DNA from: Acidobacteriota bacterium
GTDB taxonomy: Bacteria > Acidobacteriota > UBA4820 > DSQY01
DNA: 38,508 nt
NCBI GenBank assembly: GCA_021813555.1
Contig: JAKAKG010000227.1
Coordinates: forward strand, 1-38,508
Reading direction: 5' to 3'
Shown: piece after piece, positions 12,308-20,993 of the stretch
How the letters are laid out: the number at the start of each line of letters is the position of its first letter
How positions within the stretch are numbered: the stretch's first letter is position 1
Notes under the pieces: generated by a model
Told to the model about the DNA's origin: nothing
What the model saw: only the letters and a program-made list of their open reading frames with translations
The model's database searches: none
Translations under genes and position numbers: made by a program

Positions 12308-15300
12308 TCACTGGGTGTAGGCTTGGTAGGCTTTCCGGCTTCCGCCGGGGTATTGGGGCCGAAGTTTCCCGCGCACCGATGAAACCAGGTCCTTCTCCGC
12401 GATCAGTTCGGCGGGGCGTCCCTCCTTCTTCATCTTGGCGTTGTAGGCGCGCAGCTCGTCCGCCGCGGCCTTCCTGGCGGCCTGGTTCTTCGTGGCGATG
12501 GCGCCCGCGAATTTCGCGGAGAGGTCGTCTAGCTTGGAGGAGCGCCGGTCCCGCGCCGCCTTGATGTTGGCCGCCGTGTCGTACCGCTCATTCAGCCGGG
12601 TGGGCTGGAATCCCAGGGCCTTTCCGGTAGCCTCCACGGGGGAGAGTTTGAAGGGCTCCATCTTGCCTGTCTTGGGGTTCATGGCCATGTCCGGGGCGCC
12701 GCTCCGGGTCGTGGAGCCCTGCGTGCCGAGCCGAAGCGCCGCGAGGGGTGACTTGATGGCGTTCGGGGCCAGGTCCTCTACGGCACGTAGCGGCTTGCCC
12801 TCGGCCAACGATTTGGAGGCTCTCCACCCGGCACTTACCAGGCCGGCGGTGGGGCCGATGAAGAACTTGGCCAGCGCCGCCCAGGTGGCGTCCTCTCCGT
12901 TGCCGCGAACCCGGAACCCCGTGTCCGCCGGGTTAAGACTGCCGGAGATGTCGAACCCTCCCATAGCCGGAACACCCCGAAAGACGCCCCGGGCCAGCAG
13001 GGCGCTCCACTGCCTCAGTTCCTCTTCGGGGTCTTTGCCAAGCGCCTTCTGGTAGGCCCACTTGAAGGCATCTCCCGCGCCGCTCCCCATGAGTCCGGAA
13101 AGTGCTCCGGTGGTGGCGAGGTTTCGCGCCAGCGCCGCCATAGCGCTCTTATCCTTGTGCATGGCTCCGGCCATGTTCTCCATGACCCACGTCCAGTAGT
13201 GCCACTGGTAGGCTCGGAACTGATAGGGCAAGGATCCCAGCCCCCGTCCGACAACGGGACGGTCGCCTTTGGAGTAGGCGAAGTGTGCCCGGTCCACGAG
13301 CTCCAGCGCGCTTTCCCTCGCCACCTCTGGAGCCTCACCTTTGGCGCGGTAGGCCCGGAAGGCCGCCAGGAAGGTGCTCCCCCGGTTGAACTCCTCCACG
13401 GTGCCAAAGAGAAACCCGCTCACCTTGGACACCTTCTGCATGCCGAGCTTGGCCGCCTTGTAGACAGGATTCCCCGTAGTTCCCATGAGCTGGTGCTCAA
13501 GTTGGGCGCCCAGTTCGCCCGTCCCCTCCGCCCATGTCATGGCGGCGGCGTCCTCGGCGGAAAGGCCGCTCCCGTTCCGCTTCCATACGATCCAGTCCTT
13601 GGAGGCGCGGACGAGTTTCACGCTCGGGGCCGAGGTGACCTTGCCCAGCTCGGGATAGGCCATCGTGGCCATACTGGTGAGGTTAACCGAGGCGCTCTTG
13701 AGGCTTCCCCCAAGCACCATGTGGAAATTGATGGCCTTGAGGGTGGCGTACGGGTCTTTGGAACTGTCCAGGGTGTAGCCCATCCAATCGTTCAGGTGTT
13801 TCCACAGAACCGGCTGGTCCTGTTCGTTGGAATGTATCGATACGTCCTCCTTCGCGCGGCTGTAGCCGTCGAACATCTTCACCTTGCCCAGCCACCCCGC
13901 GGCGGCGGCCAGGGAATCGGCGTTCGTCCTTGCGATGTCCGTGGAGAAACCGGGGATTCCCGTGGCGCCTCCCGCCCGGTGGATGTGGTGGGCGCCGTAT
14001 CCCTTGCTCCTCACGTAGTCCAAGAGCCGGGCCTTAATGAACTTGTCCATCTCGGCGTCCAACGGCAACCCATCCAGGAAGGCGGACATCATCTTCATCT
14101 GAACCCCGGCTTTGTTCTCATAAAGGGCCGTGGCCTTGTTTCCGGTGAGGAGCATGTGGTTCTCGGGGTCGTAGGCCGAATCTTCCGCGATGGAGGAGCC
14201 CTTGCCGTCGGAGATCCACTCCCTGACCTTCTGCCGCCCCTCGGTGAGGGCCCTCATGGCGTCGTGAAATTCTCTGGGCGTCTCGTAGGTGCCAAAGAAG
14301 AGGGGCAGGGCGCCCTCCTCGGCGTCCTTGGCGTAGATCGTAATGGCATAGTTTCCGTACCGGGTATGGGGCTGGTAGTGCGGGACGTGAGAAATCCACG
14401 GGGCCACGCTCTGCCGGAAGCTGTAGGCCAGTTGCACCAGAGGGTCCGTGATGGTGACCACCGCCCACTTCCCCTTGGCTCCCTCGGCGCGCTGCATGTA
14501 GGCTACCTTGTTGGCCTTCTGGAGGATGTCCAGGTAATTCCGCGCCCCCTGCCGGGTCATGAAGGGTCTGACCTCCTTGGCGATTTCACCAGCCCGGTAG
14601 TTGGCCACGATGTTTTGGACCGCGCCGGCATCTCCCGGGCTGTCCAGAAGGTCCCGGACCATGGCCTCGGGGTTGGTGATCTCCTCCCCCCGAAGATGGT
14701 CTTTGAATCGGCTGGTGAATACCCCCAACACGTGTTGCCGGACCTGTTCATGCGCCGTCTCGATGGCCACCAGGCCCTCCGCTTCGTGGCGGCTCAGGCC
14801 GAAGCGCCTCATGTACTCGGCGGGATCTCCCTCGGGAATGTGCGTGGCGCCCTCGATCATGTAGGCGACCTGGCCCACGCGCTCCTTCTCCGTCTGGCTC
14901 AACTCGAAGAAGGGCTTGGCCGCGTCCGCGAATTCCTGGCCGCGCTGGAACTTCTCCCGTTGCCCTATTCGGTAGGCGTCCCAGAAGGGCTTCACCACCT
15001 TGGGGAACTTGCGCGCGAGGTGGCTCATCAGGGTAACCTTGGCGCCGAAGTCCCTCAGGAGCGTTTCCGTGCGAGGGGCATGGATGGGGAGAGGCACCCC
15101 AACATCCTTGGAGCGGAGTTCGGGCGGCACGTAGGTGCGTTCCTTGAGCGCCTGAAGTGGAGAGCGCACCGCCTTGGCCAGCTCCGAGAAGCCTTCCTCC
15201 GGCCGTTCGGGCAGGGTATGGGGATTCCACGGCTCCACGTTCTGGGGTTCGGGCGTCCTCGCCTGCTCGGCGGGTTTGGCCCCGGACATCTCGGCCACCT

Positions 15301-18300
15301 GGGCGCTCGTGATTTCAGGGAGCATACCTTCGGGCAGGAGTTGGCCCGGTTTGAAGTAGCCCCGCTCGTCCGTGGCCGCCTTCTTCGCCATCTCCCACGC
15401 CTTGGCCAGGTAGGGCCGCACCTTTGCCCCAAATTCCTGGAGCATGGCGCGGGACCACTCGGTAAACTTTGTCAGCCCGTTTCTCAGGTGCTCAGCCCCG
15501 ATGGTCGCGTAGTCCGCCAATACCTGGGTGGCGTCGTTCATCACCGTGGGGTCCTTGAGCCTCGCTCGGGCCTTATTCGCGGCGGTCCGGAGGGCGTCCG
15601 GCCGGACAAGCGCCTTGGCTTCGTCGGGAGAAAGCGCCTTGGCCTGTGGCCCAAAGGCAAAAAATTCCGCCGCCTTCTTGTCACCCGTGGCCTCAAGGGC
15701 TTGCCGATAGACTTCCGTGCGGGTTGTGGCAACCCCGCCATAGTTGATTAGCTCCGCGCCAGTGTTGGCGGCGGTGGAGCGTCCAGACGCAGGAACGGCC
15801 CCCGTTTCCGAGGGCCGCGTGGGGGCTGGGGAGCCTATTTCCTGTGGGCTCTCCGCCTTCTTCCCAAGTTCCGGGTAGTCTGCCAACACCTCGGGCGGGA
15901 CCGGCTTGCCCTCGGAGAGGGCGCGCTCAACATGCGCCCTACGCATCCGAAGCAATTCCCCATCCATCATGGCCTTGACTTGCTTGGAGGCACCCCTCGG
16001 GATAGGCGGCATTGTGGCCGCATATTCCTCCCGCGTCATCTGCCAGGGTTCTTTGGCGTGGGCCTGGGTTCCAGGCGGCAGCGTGCCTTGGCTTTCATAT
16101 CTAGGACTGAGTCCGTACTGTGAGGCGGCCTCTTTGATGCGCGCCTTGGTGGCCTCCAGGCCGCGATTCGCCACTATCATTTCGGCCTGAGCTATCGCAT
16201 CGGTGCGCGTCTTATCATGACCGTTTGTGATGCGAAGGCCAGTCCGGGCGTCTGAAACGCTCCACGTCCCGTCTCCGTCGCGCTGTTTTATGCCTTTTGA
16301 ATCTGCTTTGAGGCCGCCCGTCCCGTTCCTGAACACAAAGAGGTCTAGGTCTCCGGCGGGGTCTGCCGAGAGGCGCACAGGATACGCCTGTTTAACCCTT
16401 ACAAATTCGTGTGCGGGGATGAAATCAGGTTGCCCGGCGGGGCGGGGCTCTGTAGTTTTGTAGACGTAGAAGGCGCGCTCTTGACCCGGCTTGATGCGGC
16501 TGGGGGATTGAGGCGCTACTTCTGCGGCGGCGGTTCCTCCTGGGGATTCGCCGGGAAGAAGGTTCCGTCTTCCAGCTCGATTCCCTCGAACCGGTAGCGG
16601 GGGTTGTCCAGGAAGCCCTGAAGCGTTTCCGGGTGCTTGTGCGGCGGCTCGCTTGGCTTGCTTGGCGGCGTACTGGGTGGCGCTGGCGTCGGCATAGGTT
16701 GGCCCCTCTCCCATGGTGACGGAAAGCCCCTTGTGGGTGACTTTCTCGCCAGTTTCTAGGTCCGTGAACTTCCACCGCGACTTGGCCAGATCGCGCTCAA
16801 TGGCGGCCCCGATCTCCGGTGAGAAGGTAGCGCCTTCGCCGTGAAGAAGCAAGGCCACCTCGTCCCCCCCGGGTCGGCCGGCGGTGATGTCGGCTTGTCC
16901 AGTGCGCCGCCTCACCACCTCGCCCATGGTCCGGATCACGGCGTCTCCCGCGTCCTGCCCGTAGCGCTTGTTGATCTTGCCGAAGCCGTCCCCGTCCAGG
17001 AAGAGCCACGAACCTGGAAGCCTCCCCGCCTCGTGCTCGGTCCGAATGGTGGCCAGGGCGTCCGCGTTGTAGATCTGCGTCTTGGCGTCCGAGTGCGCCT
17101 TGTCGAATTGCTCTTCGGGGGTGAGCGCGTCCCAGGCTGCGCGAAGCGCCGCCTTGGCCTGGTCTGCACCCGCCCGCCGCTCGGGAGGGGGGACCGGTTC
17201 CGCCGAAAGTGGTTCCGCGGGGACCCGAATGGTGGCCGCCTGCGTGTCCGCCTGCTTCTGGGCTTCCCACAAGGGCGTCACGTCCACGGGTTCCTGGGCG
17301 GGTGTAGCGGGGCGTTCGGCACCCCGGTTCATGGCGGCGACGGTGCGCGAAATCGCTTCGAGCGAGGGCGGCGCGGGGGTTTCCTTGCGCGTGGCCGCTT
17401 CGGCCTGTGCGGTGGCCGCCGCGTCCATGGCTTCCACCTTGGCCTGGTACTCCGGCCCCAGTTCTCCCCTTCGCGCCGGTTCCTGCCACCAGGGGGCCGA
17501 TTCGTCTCTCACAGGAGCAGGGCCAGGCGGAATCTCTTGCGCCGTGGGCTCGGCCTTCCCTGAAGCGATGGCCTCCACCTGGGCGGCTTCCTCGGGACTG
17601 AAGAGCTGCTTGGGTTTAGGCGCTTCGATCCCGGTTAAGTCCTGCGGGGTAGGTCCTTTTGGCGCCCTCAGTTCGGTGGCGCGCGGTGTCTCTGCGTGGC
17701 CCGGGGCCGCAAGGCTTCGCGGGTCCATGAGCACGGGGGCGAGGCCCATCCCGGCGGCGGTGGCGATCTCCTCGGCGGTGGGCACTTCGCCGCGAAGGAG
17801 CTTATCGGTGAAGAGTTGGCCGAGCATGATGCTGGTTCCGGCGATGGCCCGCTTGCCACCGGGCAACATTTCGGCGCGCCTGAAGAGGTTGCCTACGCTC
17901 GTGTTCGAGAGGTACGCCCTGGCCGCCTCCATGCCGCCGGTGAGGGGATTGGAGGCGGTGCCGTAGGCTTGAACGGCCGCTTCGGCGCCCATGCCATGGG
18001 CCCAGTTGGGGATTGCCTGCAAGATGGCACGGCTCAGGGTGGGCGCGGCGGCGATAGCTCCCGCCGCTTCTCCTGGCACCATGGCCTCGCCCAACATCGA
18101 ATACGCGGGGAGTTTGGCGAGCATGCCCAGGGTTCCGGAGGCCACGTCCGCCACCACGTTTCCCGCAGGTCCAAGCCCAGAGGCTTTTCGGGCTTTCTCG
18201 TTCTGTCTGGCCATCTCCTGAGGGAGCTGTCGCATCCCCTGAATGGGGTGGGTGCCGTCCGGGTCCGTGAGGTACTTGCCCCACCAATCGGCACCGCCCA

Positions 18301-18610
18301 GTTTAAGGAGGCCGTTCGCCGGTGCCAGCCACCCGGCGTTGAGGTCGTGGACAGTGCGGCGCCCCACCTCGTTCACCGCAGGTCCCATTCCCTCGAACGG
18401 CACCGCCTCGGAGGTGACCCCCTCAGGAGAAGGAGAGGGGGGTGGCGTCGTGCTGCCGGGTGTGTGGGCAGGCATGAGGGGAAGGTTGGGCGTGTGCGCC
18501 GCCATGAGATTGGGCGCCGTGGTCCCCTTGGGAGGGGAGGCAAGAAGCGCGTCCAGAGCATCGGGTTGGCCCTTGGGGGGGCTGGCAAGAAGGGCGTCAA
18601 GGGCGTCCAT
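12308..18610 (-). CDS. Giant ejection-type/polyvalent virion protein with a GGDEF domain (2100 aa)
   Basis: This is probably an internal virion protein injected with the DNA. The N-terminus carries a tandem DALDALLASPPKG repeat (residues 2-14 and 17-29). Residues about 505-650 form a GGDEF-type domain: FLDGDGFGKIN (537-547), GDAV (555-558), the signature GGDEV at 581-585, a later SVTMGEG strand and YAAKQAKR. Mg-binding Asp539 and the GGDE core are kept, but the last Phe is Val, and the Asp usually following IN is Lys. Residues about 705-830 look like a polyvalent-protein-associated domain. From about 1150 on, the protein is long and helical and resembles the large phage PLxRFG-type virion proteins. 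Two smaller ejection-type genes lie upstream. Confidence 0.9.
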   Translation of the reverse strand: MDALDALLASPPKGQPDALDALLASPPKGTTAPNLMAAHTPNLPLMPAHTPGSTTPPPSPSPEGVTSEAVPFEGMGPAVNEVGRRTVHDLNAGWLAPANGLLKLGGADWWGKYLTDPDGTHPIQGMRQLPQEMARQNEKARKASGLGPAGNVVADVASGTLGMLAKLPAYSMLGEAMVPGEAAGAIAAAPTLSRAILQAIPNWAHGMGAEAAVQAYGTASNPLTGGMEAARAYLSNTSVGNLFRRAEMLPGGKRAIAGTSIMLGQLFTDKLLRGEVPTAEEIATAAGMGLAPVLMDPRSLAAPGHAETPRATELRAPKGPTPQDLTGIEAPKPKQLFSPEEAAQVEAIASGKAEPTAQEIPPGPAPVRDESAPWWQEPARRGELGPEYQAKVEAMDAAATAQAEAATRKETPAPPSLEAISRTVAAMNRGAERPATPAQEPVDVTPLWEAQKQADTQAATIRVPAEPLSAEPVPPPERRAGADQAKAALRAAWDALTPEEQFDKAHSDAKTQIYNADALATIRTEHEAGRLPGSWLFLDGDGFGKINKRYGQDAGDAVIRTMGEVVRRRTGQADITAGRPGGDEVALLLHGEGATFSPEIGAAIERDLAKSRWKFTDLETGEKVTHKGLSVTMGEGPTYADASATQYAAKQAKRAAAQAPGNASGLPGQPPLPVRGNRAGRRNLLPGESPGGTAAAEVAPQSPSRIKPGQERAFYVYKTTEPRPAGQPDFIPAHEFVRVKQAYPVRLSADPAGDLDLFVFRNGTGGLKADSKGIKQRDGDGTWSVSDARTGLRITNGHDKTRTDAIAQAEMIVANRGLEATKARIKEAASQYGLSPRYESQGTLPPGTQAHAKEPWQMTREEYAATMPPIPRGASKQVKAMMDGELLRMRRAHVERALSEGKPVPPEVLADYPELGKKAESPQEIGSPAPTRPSETGAVPASGRSTAANTGAELINYGGVATTRTEVYRQALEATGDKKAAEFFAFGPQAKALSPDEAKALVRPDALRTAANKARARLKDPTVMNDATQVLADYATIGAEHLRNGLTKFTEWSRAMLQEFGAKVRPYLAKAWEMAKKAATDERGYFKPGQLLPEGMLPEITSAQVAEMSGAKPAEQARTPEPQNVEPWNPHTLPERPEEGFSELAKAVRSPLQALKERTYVPPELRSKDVGVPLPIHAPRTETLLRDFGAKVTLMSHLARKFPKVVKPFWDAYRIGQREKFQRGQEFADAAKPFFELSQTEKERVGQVAYMIEGATHIPEGDPAEYMRRFGLSRHEAEGLVAIETAHEQVRQHVLGVFTSRFKDHLRGEEITNPEAMVRDLLDSPGDAGAVQNIVANYRAGEIAKEVRPFMTRQGARNYLDILQKANKVAYMQRAEGAKGKWAVVTITDPLVQLAYSFRQSVAPWISHVPHYQPHTRYGNYAITIYAKDAEEGALPLFFGTYETPREFHDAMRALTEGRQKVREWISDGKGSSIAEDSAYDPENHMLLTGNKATALYENKAGVQMKMMSAFLDGLPLDAEMDKFIKARLLDYVRSKGYGAHHIHRAGGATGIPGFSTDIARTNADSLAAAAGWLGKVKMFDGYSRAKEDVSIHSNEQDQPVLWKHLNDWMGYTLDSSKDPYATLKAINFHMVLGGSLKSASVNLTSMATMAYPELGKVTSAPSVKLVRASKDWIVWKRNGSGLSAEDAAAMTWAEGTGELGAQLEHQLMGTTGNPVYKAAKLGMQKVSKVSGFLFGTVEEFNRGSTFLAAFRAYRAKGEAPEVARESALELVDRAHFAYSKGDRPVVGRGLGSLPYQFRAYQWHYWTWVMENMAGAMHKDKSAMAALARNLATTGALSGLMGSGAGDAFKWAYQKALGKDPEEELRQWSALLARGVFRGVPAMGGFDISGSLNPADTGFRVRGNGEDATWAALAKFFIGPTAGLVSAGWRASKSLAEGKPLRAVEDLAPNAIKSPLAALRLGTQGSTTRSGAPDMAMNPKTGKMEPFKLSPVEATGKALGFQPTRLNERYDTAANIKAARDRRSSKLDDLSAKFAGAIATKNQAARKAAADELRAYNAKMKKEGRPAELIAEKDLVSSVRGKLRPQYPGGSRKAYQAYTQ

Positions 18611-19644
18611 CAGCGTCCTCCCGTCACCTGGTTCACCGCAGCGGATACCTCTTCAATGCTGTGGCCCATGGCGAGCGCCTTCACGGCTTTGGCGTACACG
18701 TCCGGGGGAAGTTTCCCCTTCATTACGTTCAGCGTGGCCGCGCCTCCGGGAACTTTGGCGATGGCCGCCGCCTCATCGGGGTTGCCCTGGCTCCCCTGTC
18801 CCGGTTTGTTGTAGGCCGCGACTTCTTGAGCCACCTCCTGGCGGGCGATGTCCCGGGCCTGATCGTAGGTGATGGCGTTGCCTTCCCGGTCTTGCCATCC
18901 GCCCCCCAAGGCGTCCTTGAGCGTGGCCACGCGGCTGTCAATGCGGCTTTCGACCTGAGCCGGGGTGAGGGCCGGTTTCTCGGCGTCGCGCGCGCTGCTT
19001 CGGGTCACGGCACCCGGGGGCAGGGCTAGGGGCTTACCGCCCGCTTCGGGATGCTTGGGGTCGTAGAGGATGGGGTTCCCAGAAGGGTCCACCACGCCGG
19101 GGGCCACGATGAAGCTCGGCTGGGGTGAGGCGGGGGGCCTGAGGTTTCGTGCAATCTCGGACCGGGTCTTCTCCGCCGCAAGCGCCTTGGCCTCCCGGTC
19201 CTCCTGCCATTTCTGAACCCAGGGGTACATGGCCGGGGGGATAGGGAACTGAGCCGACTCCTCAGGGCTCATACCCACCGCCGCCTTGCTTTTCTCCCAA
19301 TCTTCGAAGACCCAGCCCTTGGCGGGGTCGTGGTAGGCGCTCCCCTTGAAGTGCTCGTTGGCCACGGCGGCTTTCTCCATGGCGGCTTTGGAGCGCGCTA
19401 TCCGTTCCATCTCCTGGGCGTGCGCCTGCTGGGCTTGCCAGTTGCCCATCTCGGCCTGTTTAAACTGGGTCTCCAGGGCGGTTTGGGCGTCTTGGCGCTG
19501 CTGGTTGCGCTGTTGCAGGGCCATGGCGAGCTGTTGCAGAGCGTTCTCGCGCGTCGGTTCCTGCGTGCGCTGCCCCGCAGTGAAGGCCTCCAGGGCGCCC
19601 GCCAGGGGGCTCCTCGTGTTCTGTACGATCTCGGCCAGGCCCAT
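18610..19644 (-). CDS. Probable ejection/internal virion protein (344 aa)
   Basis: ATG 19644 follows AGGAGCCGAGC; the stop overlaps the giant gene start as TGATG. The N-terminal 100 residues are a long Gln/Ala-rich helix (QRNQQRQDAQTALETQF...). A mid region has PWVQKWQEDREAKALAAEKTR, and the C-terminal region has small helices. Such low-complexity helical proteins between the tail and the giant protein are typical of P22-like DNA ejection proteins. There is no signal peptide. The call rests on position and composition, not on a specific motif. Confidence 0.75.
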   Translation of the reverse strand: MGLAEIVQNTRSPLAGALEAFTAGQRTQEPTRENALQQLAMALQQRNQQRQDAQTALETQFKQAEMGNWQAQQAHAQEMERIARSKAAMEKAAVANEHFKGSAYHDPAKGWVFEDWEKSKAAVGMSPEESAQFPIPPAMYPWVQKWQEDREAKALAAEKTRSEIARNLRPPASPQPSFIVAPGVVDPSGNPILYDPKHPEAGGKPLALPPGAVTRSSARDAEKPALTPAQVESRIDSRVATLKDALGGGWQDREGNAITYDQARDIARQEVAQEVAAYNKPGQGSQGNPDEAAAIAKVPGGAATLNVMKGKLPPDVYAKAVKALAMGHSIEEVSAAVNQVTGGR

Positions 19645-19653
19645 GCTCGGCTC

Positions 19654-20448
19654 CTAGTTGAAAAGGCGGGTTCCGTTCTGCCCGGAGTTCCAGATGTAGT
19701 TGAGCGCGGCCGGGTTGGCGGTTGTGGACGTTCCGCCTTGGAGGCTTTTCAGGTAGGCGTCCAGGGAGCTTTGCAGGCTGTTGTTCTGCATGTAGCCGCT
19801 CAGGACGCCTCCCAGGCCGCTCAGGGCGGAGCTGTAGCCGTTCCATCGGTTGGCGTCCGCTGCGTAGAGGGCGTTGTTCGCGTCCGTGGCCCCCTGGTAG
19901 CCGCCCATGGTGTAGCCCTGCTTGAGTTGGTTCCCTTGCTGGAACACCTGCTGGAGGGGGTCGGCCAGGTCATGCCACTTCTGTTCCGTGGCCGCGTAGT
20001 TGGTCTTGGCGGCGTCTGTCGCGATGCCCGCCTTAATGGGCAAAAGAACCCGGTTCTGGCCCTCGCTCAGATCCGCGAGTGCCTTCGTGCCGATGTTCCC
20101 GTAGTCCAACCCGCGCTTGGAGATGGCGTCTTGGGTGGCCTTTTGCTGGTTCTCGAAGGTCTTGTCGTACTGGGCATTGAGTGCCTGGTACTGTAAATCC
20201 TGAAGGTCGGGAGAAATCACCTGGGGGCGTTGTCCGGCCAGCCAGGCTTCAATCTCCGGCCCGAGAAGTTTTTTCCAGCGCTTCAGGCTCCATTTTTGGC
20301 CGGGCACGGGGGTAGCCGCGAGCTGGGCCGCCAGTTTAGCCTGTTCGTTGGCCGCCCCTTCGGCGGATTTGGATTGCTGGTTGGCCGAGACGGCGCTTCC
20401 CACCAGGCCCGCTCCTGCCGCGATGGCTGCCGCTGCGATGATCGCCAT
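19654..20448 (-). CDS. Probable DNA ejection protein (264 aa)
   Basis: It starts at ATG 20448 with AAGGAGAGC upstream. The first 25 residues are Ala/Gly-rich and hydrophobic (IIAAAAIAAGAGLVGSAVSA), followed by a long helical region rich in Gln and Ala, then a Gly/Asn/Ser-rich C-terminus. This is the usual make-up of small ejection proteins (P22 gp7-like) that embed in the host membrane during DNA delivery. It is the first of three consecutive ejection-type genes. Confidence 0.8.
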   Translation of the reverse strand: MAIIAAAAIAAGAGLVGSAVSANQQSKSAEGAANEQAKLAAQLAATPVPGQKWSLKRWKKLLGPEIEAWLAGQRPQVISPDLQDLQYQALNAQYDKTFENQQKATQDAISKRGLDYGNIGTKALADLSEGQNRVLLPIKAGIATDAAKTNYAATEQKWHDLADPLQQVFQQGNQLKQGYTMGGYQGATDANNALYAADANRWNGYSSALSGLGGVLSGYMQNNSLQSSLDAYLKSLQGGTSTTANPAALNYIWNSGQNGTRLFN

Positions 20449-20459
20449 GGTGCTCTCCT

Positions 20460-20993
20460 TTACAGTCCCGCCGCCAGTTTGGCCGCCAGGTCTTCGTGAA
20501 GTGCTTGAAACGCTTCGGGGGAGGATTCCACCCGGTCAAATCTCGGGTCCACGCGCATGGCTACGAGCTGCGCGTAGCGGCACGGGTCCCACGAGCCGGG
20601 CAGAAGGTGCTCGGCAATCTGCCGCGCCGCCACGTCCTTGAAGAGGTTGGTCCAGGGAACGTGCAGCCCCGCGATCTTGTCCAGCATCCCGCCCCACCAT
20701 TCGGGCATGAGCGGGAACCCGATGCGCTGGAGGCTCGCGTTCACCTCCGAGATGGGGCGGTGGAGAATGACCTTGGGGGCTGGGTGTGTATTGAGCCAGT
20801 CCGTGTACAGCACGCAACCCGTGCACGAGAGGCCCACCCGTTTGGGCGCGTAGCTGTCCGCCACGCGGTCCAGGTCCTCCACCTTGAAGGCCGAGAGTGG
20901 ATCGTGAAGGCAGAGCGTGCGCTCCGTCATGAGCCAGTTCGCGGCCCACGTGGTGCCGCTGCGGGGCGCTCCCAGCACCATAAACCTGATCAC
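20460..20993 (-). CDS. Sulfotransferase-like P-loop enzyme (177 aa)
   Basis: The start is GTG 20993, overlapping the tail-protein stop as GTGA, with GGAG eight bases upstream; the longer reading is a shadow of the tail gene. The N-terminus MIRFMVLGAPRSGTTWAANW has the PAPS-binding loop of sulfotransferases (PRSGTTW, residues 10-16). A HRPISEVNASLQR segment (about 79-91) resembles the Arg/Ser region of the 3'-phosphate loop. At 177 residues it is shorter than typical sulfotransferases (over 250), so it may be a reduced or fast-evolving member. It could modify a tail protein or host surface glycan. Another P-loop kinase-like role is possible. Confidence 0.75.
   Translation of the reverse strand: MIRFMVLGAPRSGTTWAANWLMTERTLCLHDPLSAFKVEDLDRVADSYAPKRVGLSCTGCVLYTDWLNTHPAPKVILHRPISEVNASLQRIGFPLMPEWWGGMLDKIAGLHVPWTNLFKDVAARQIAEHLLPGSWDPCRYAQLVAMRVDPRFDRVESSPEAFQALHEDLAAKLAAGL

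Noticed and set aside
13157-15751. Very long plus-strand open frame (864 codons) opposite the giant protein
   Set aside because: It is antisense to a well-supported gene in GC-rich DNA, has no ribosome site or recognisable domain, and is typical of a codon-bias shadow.
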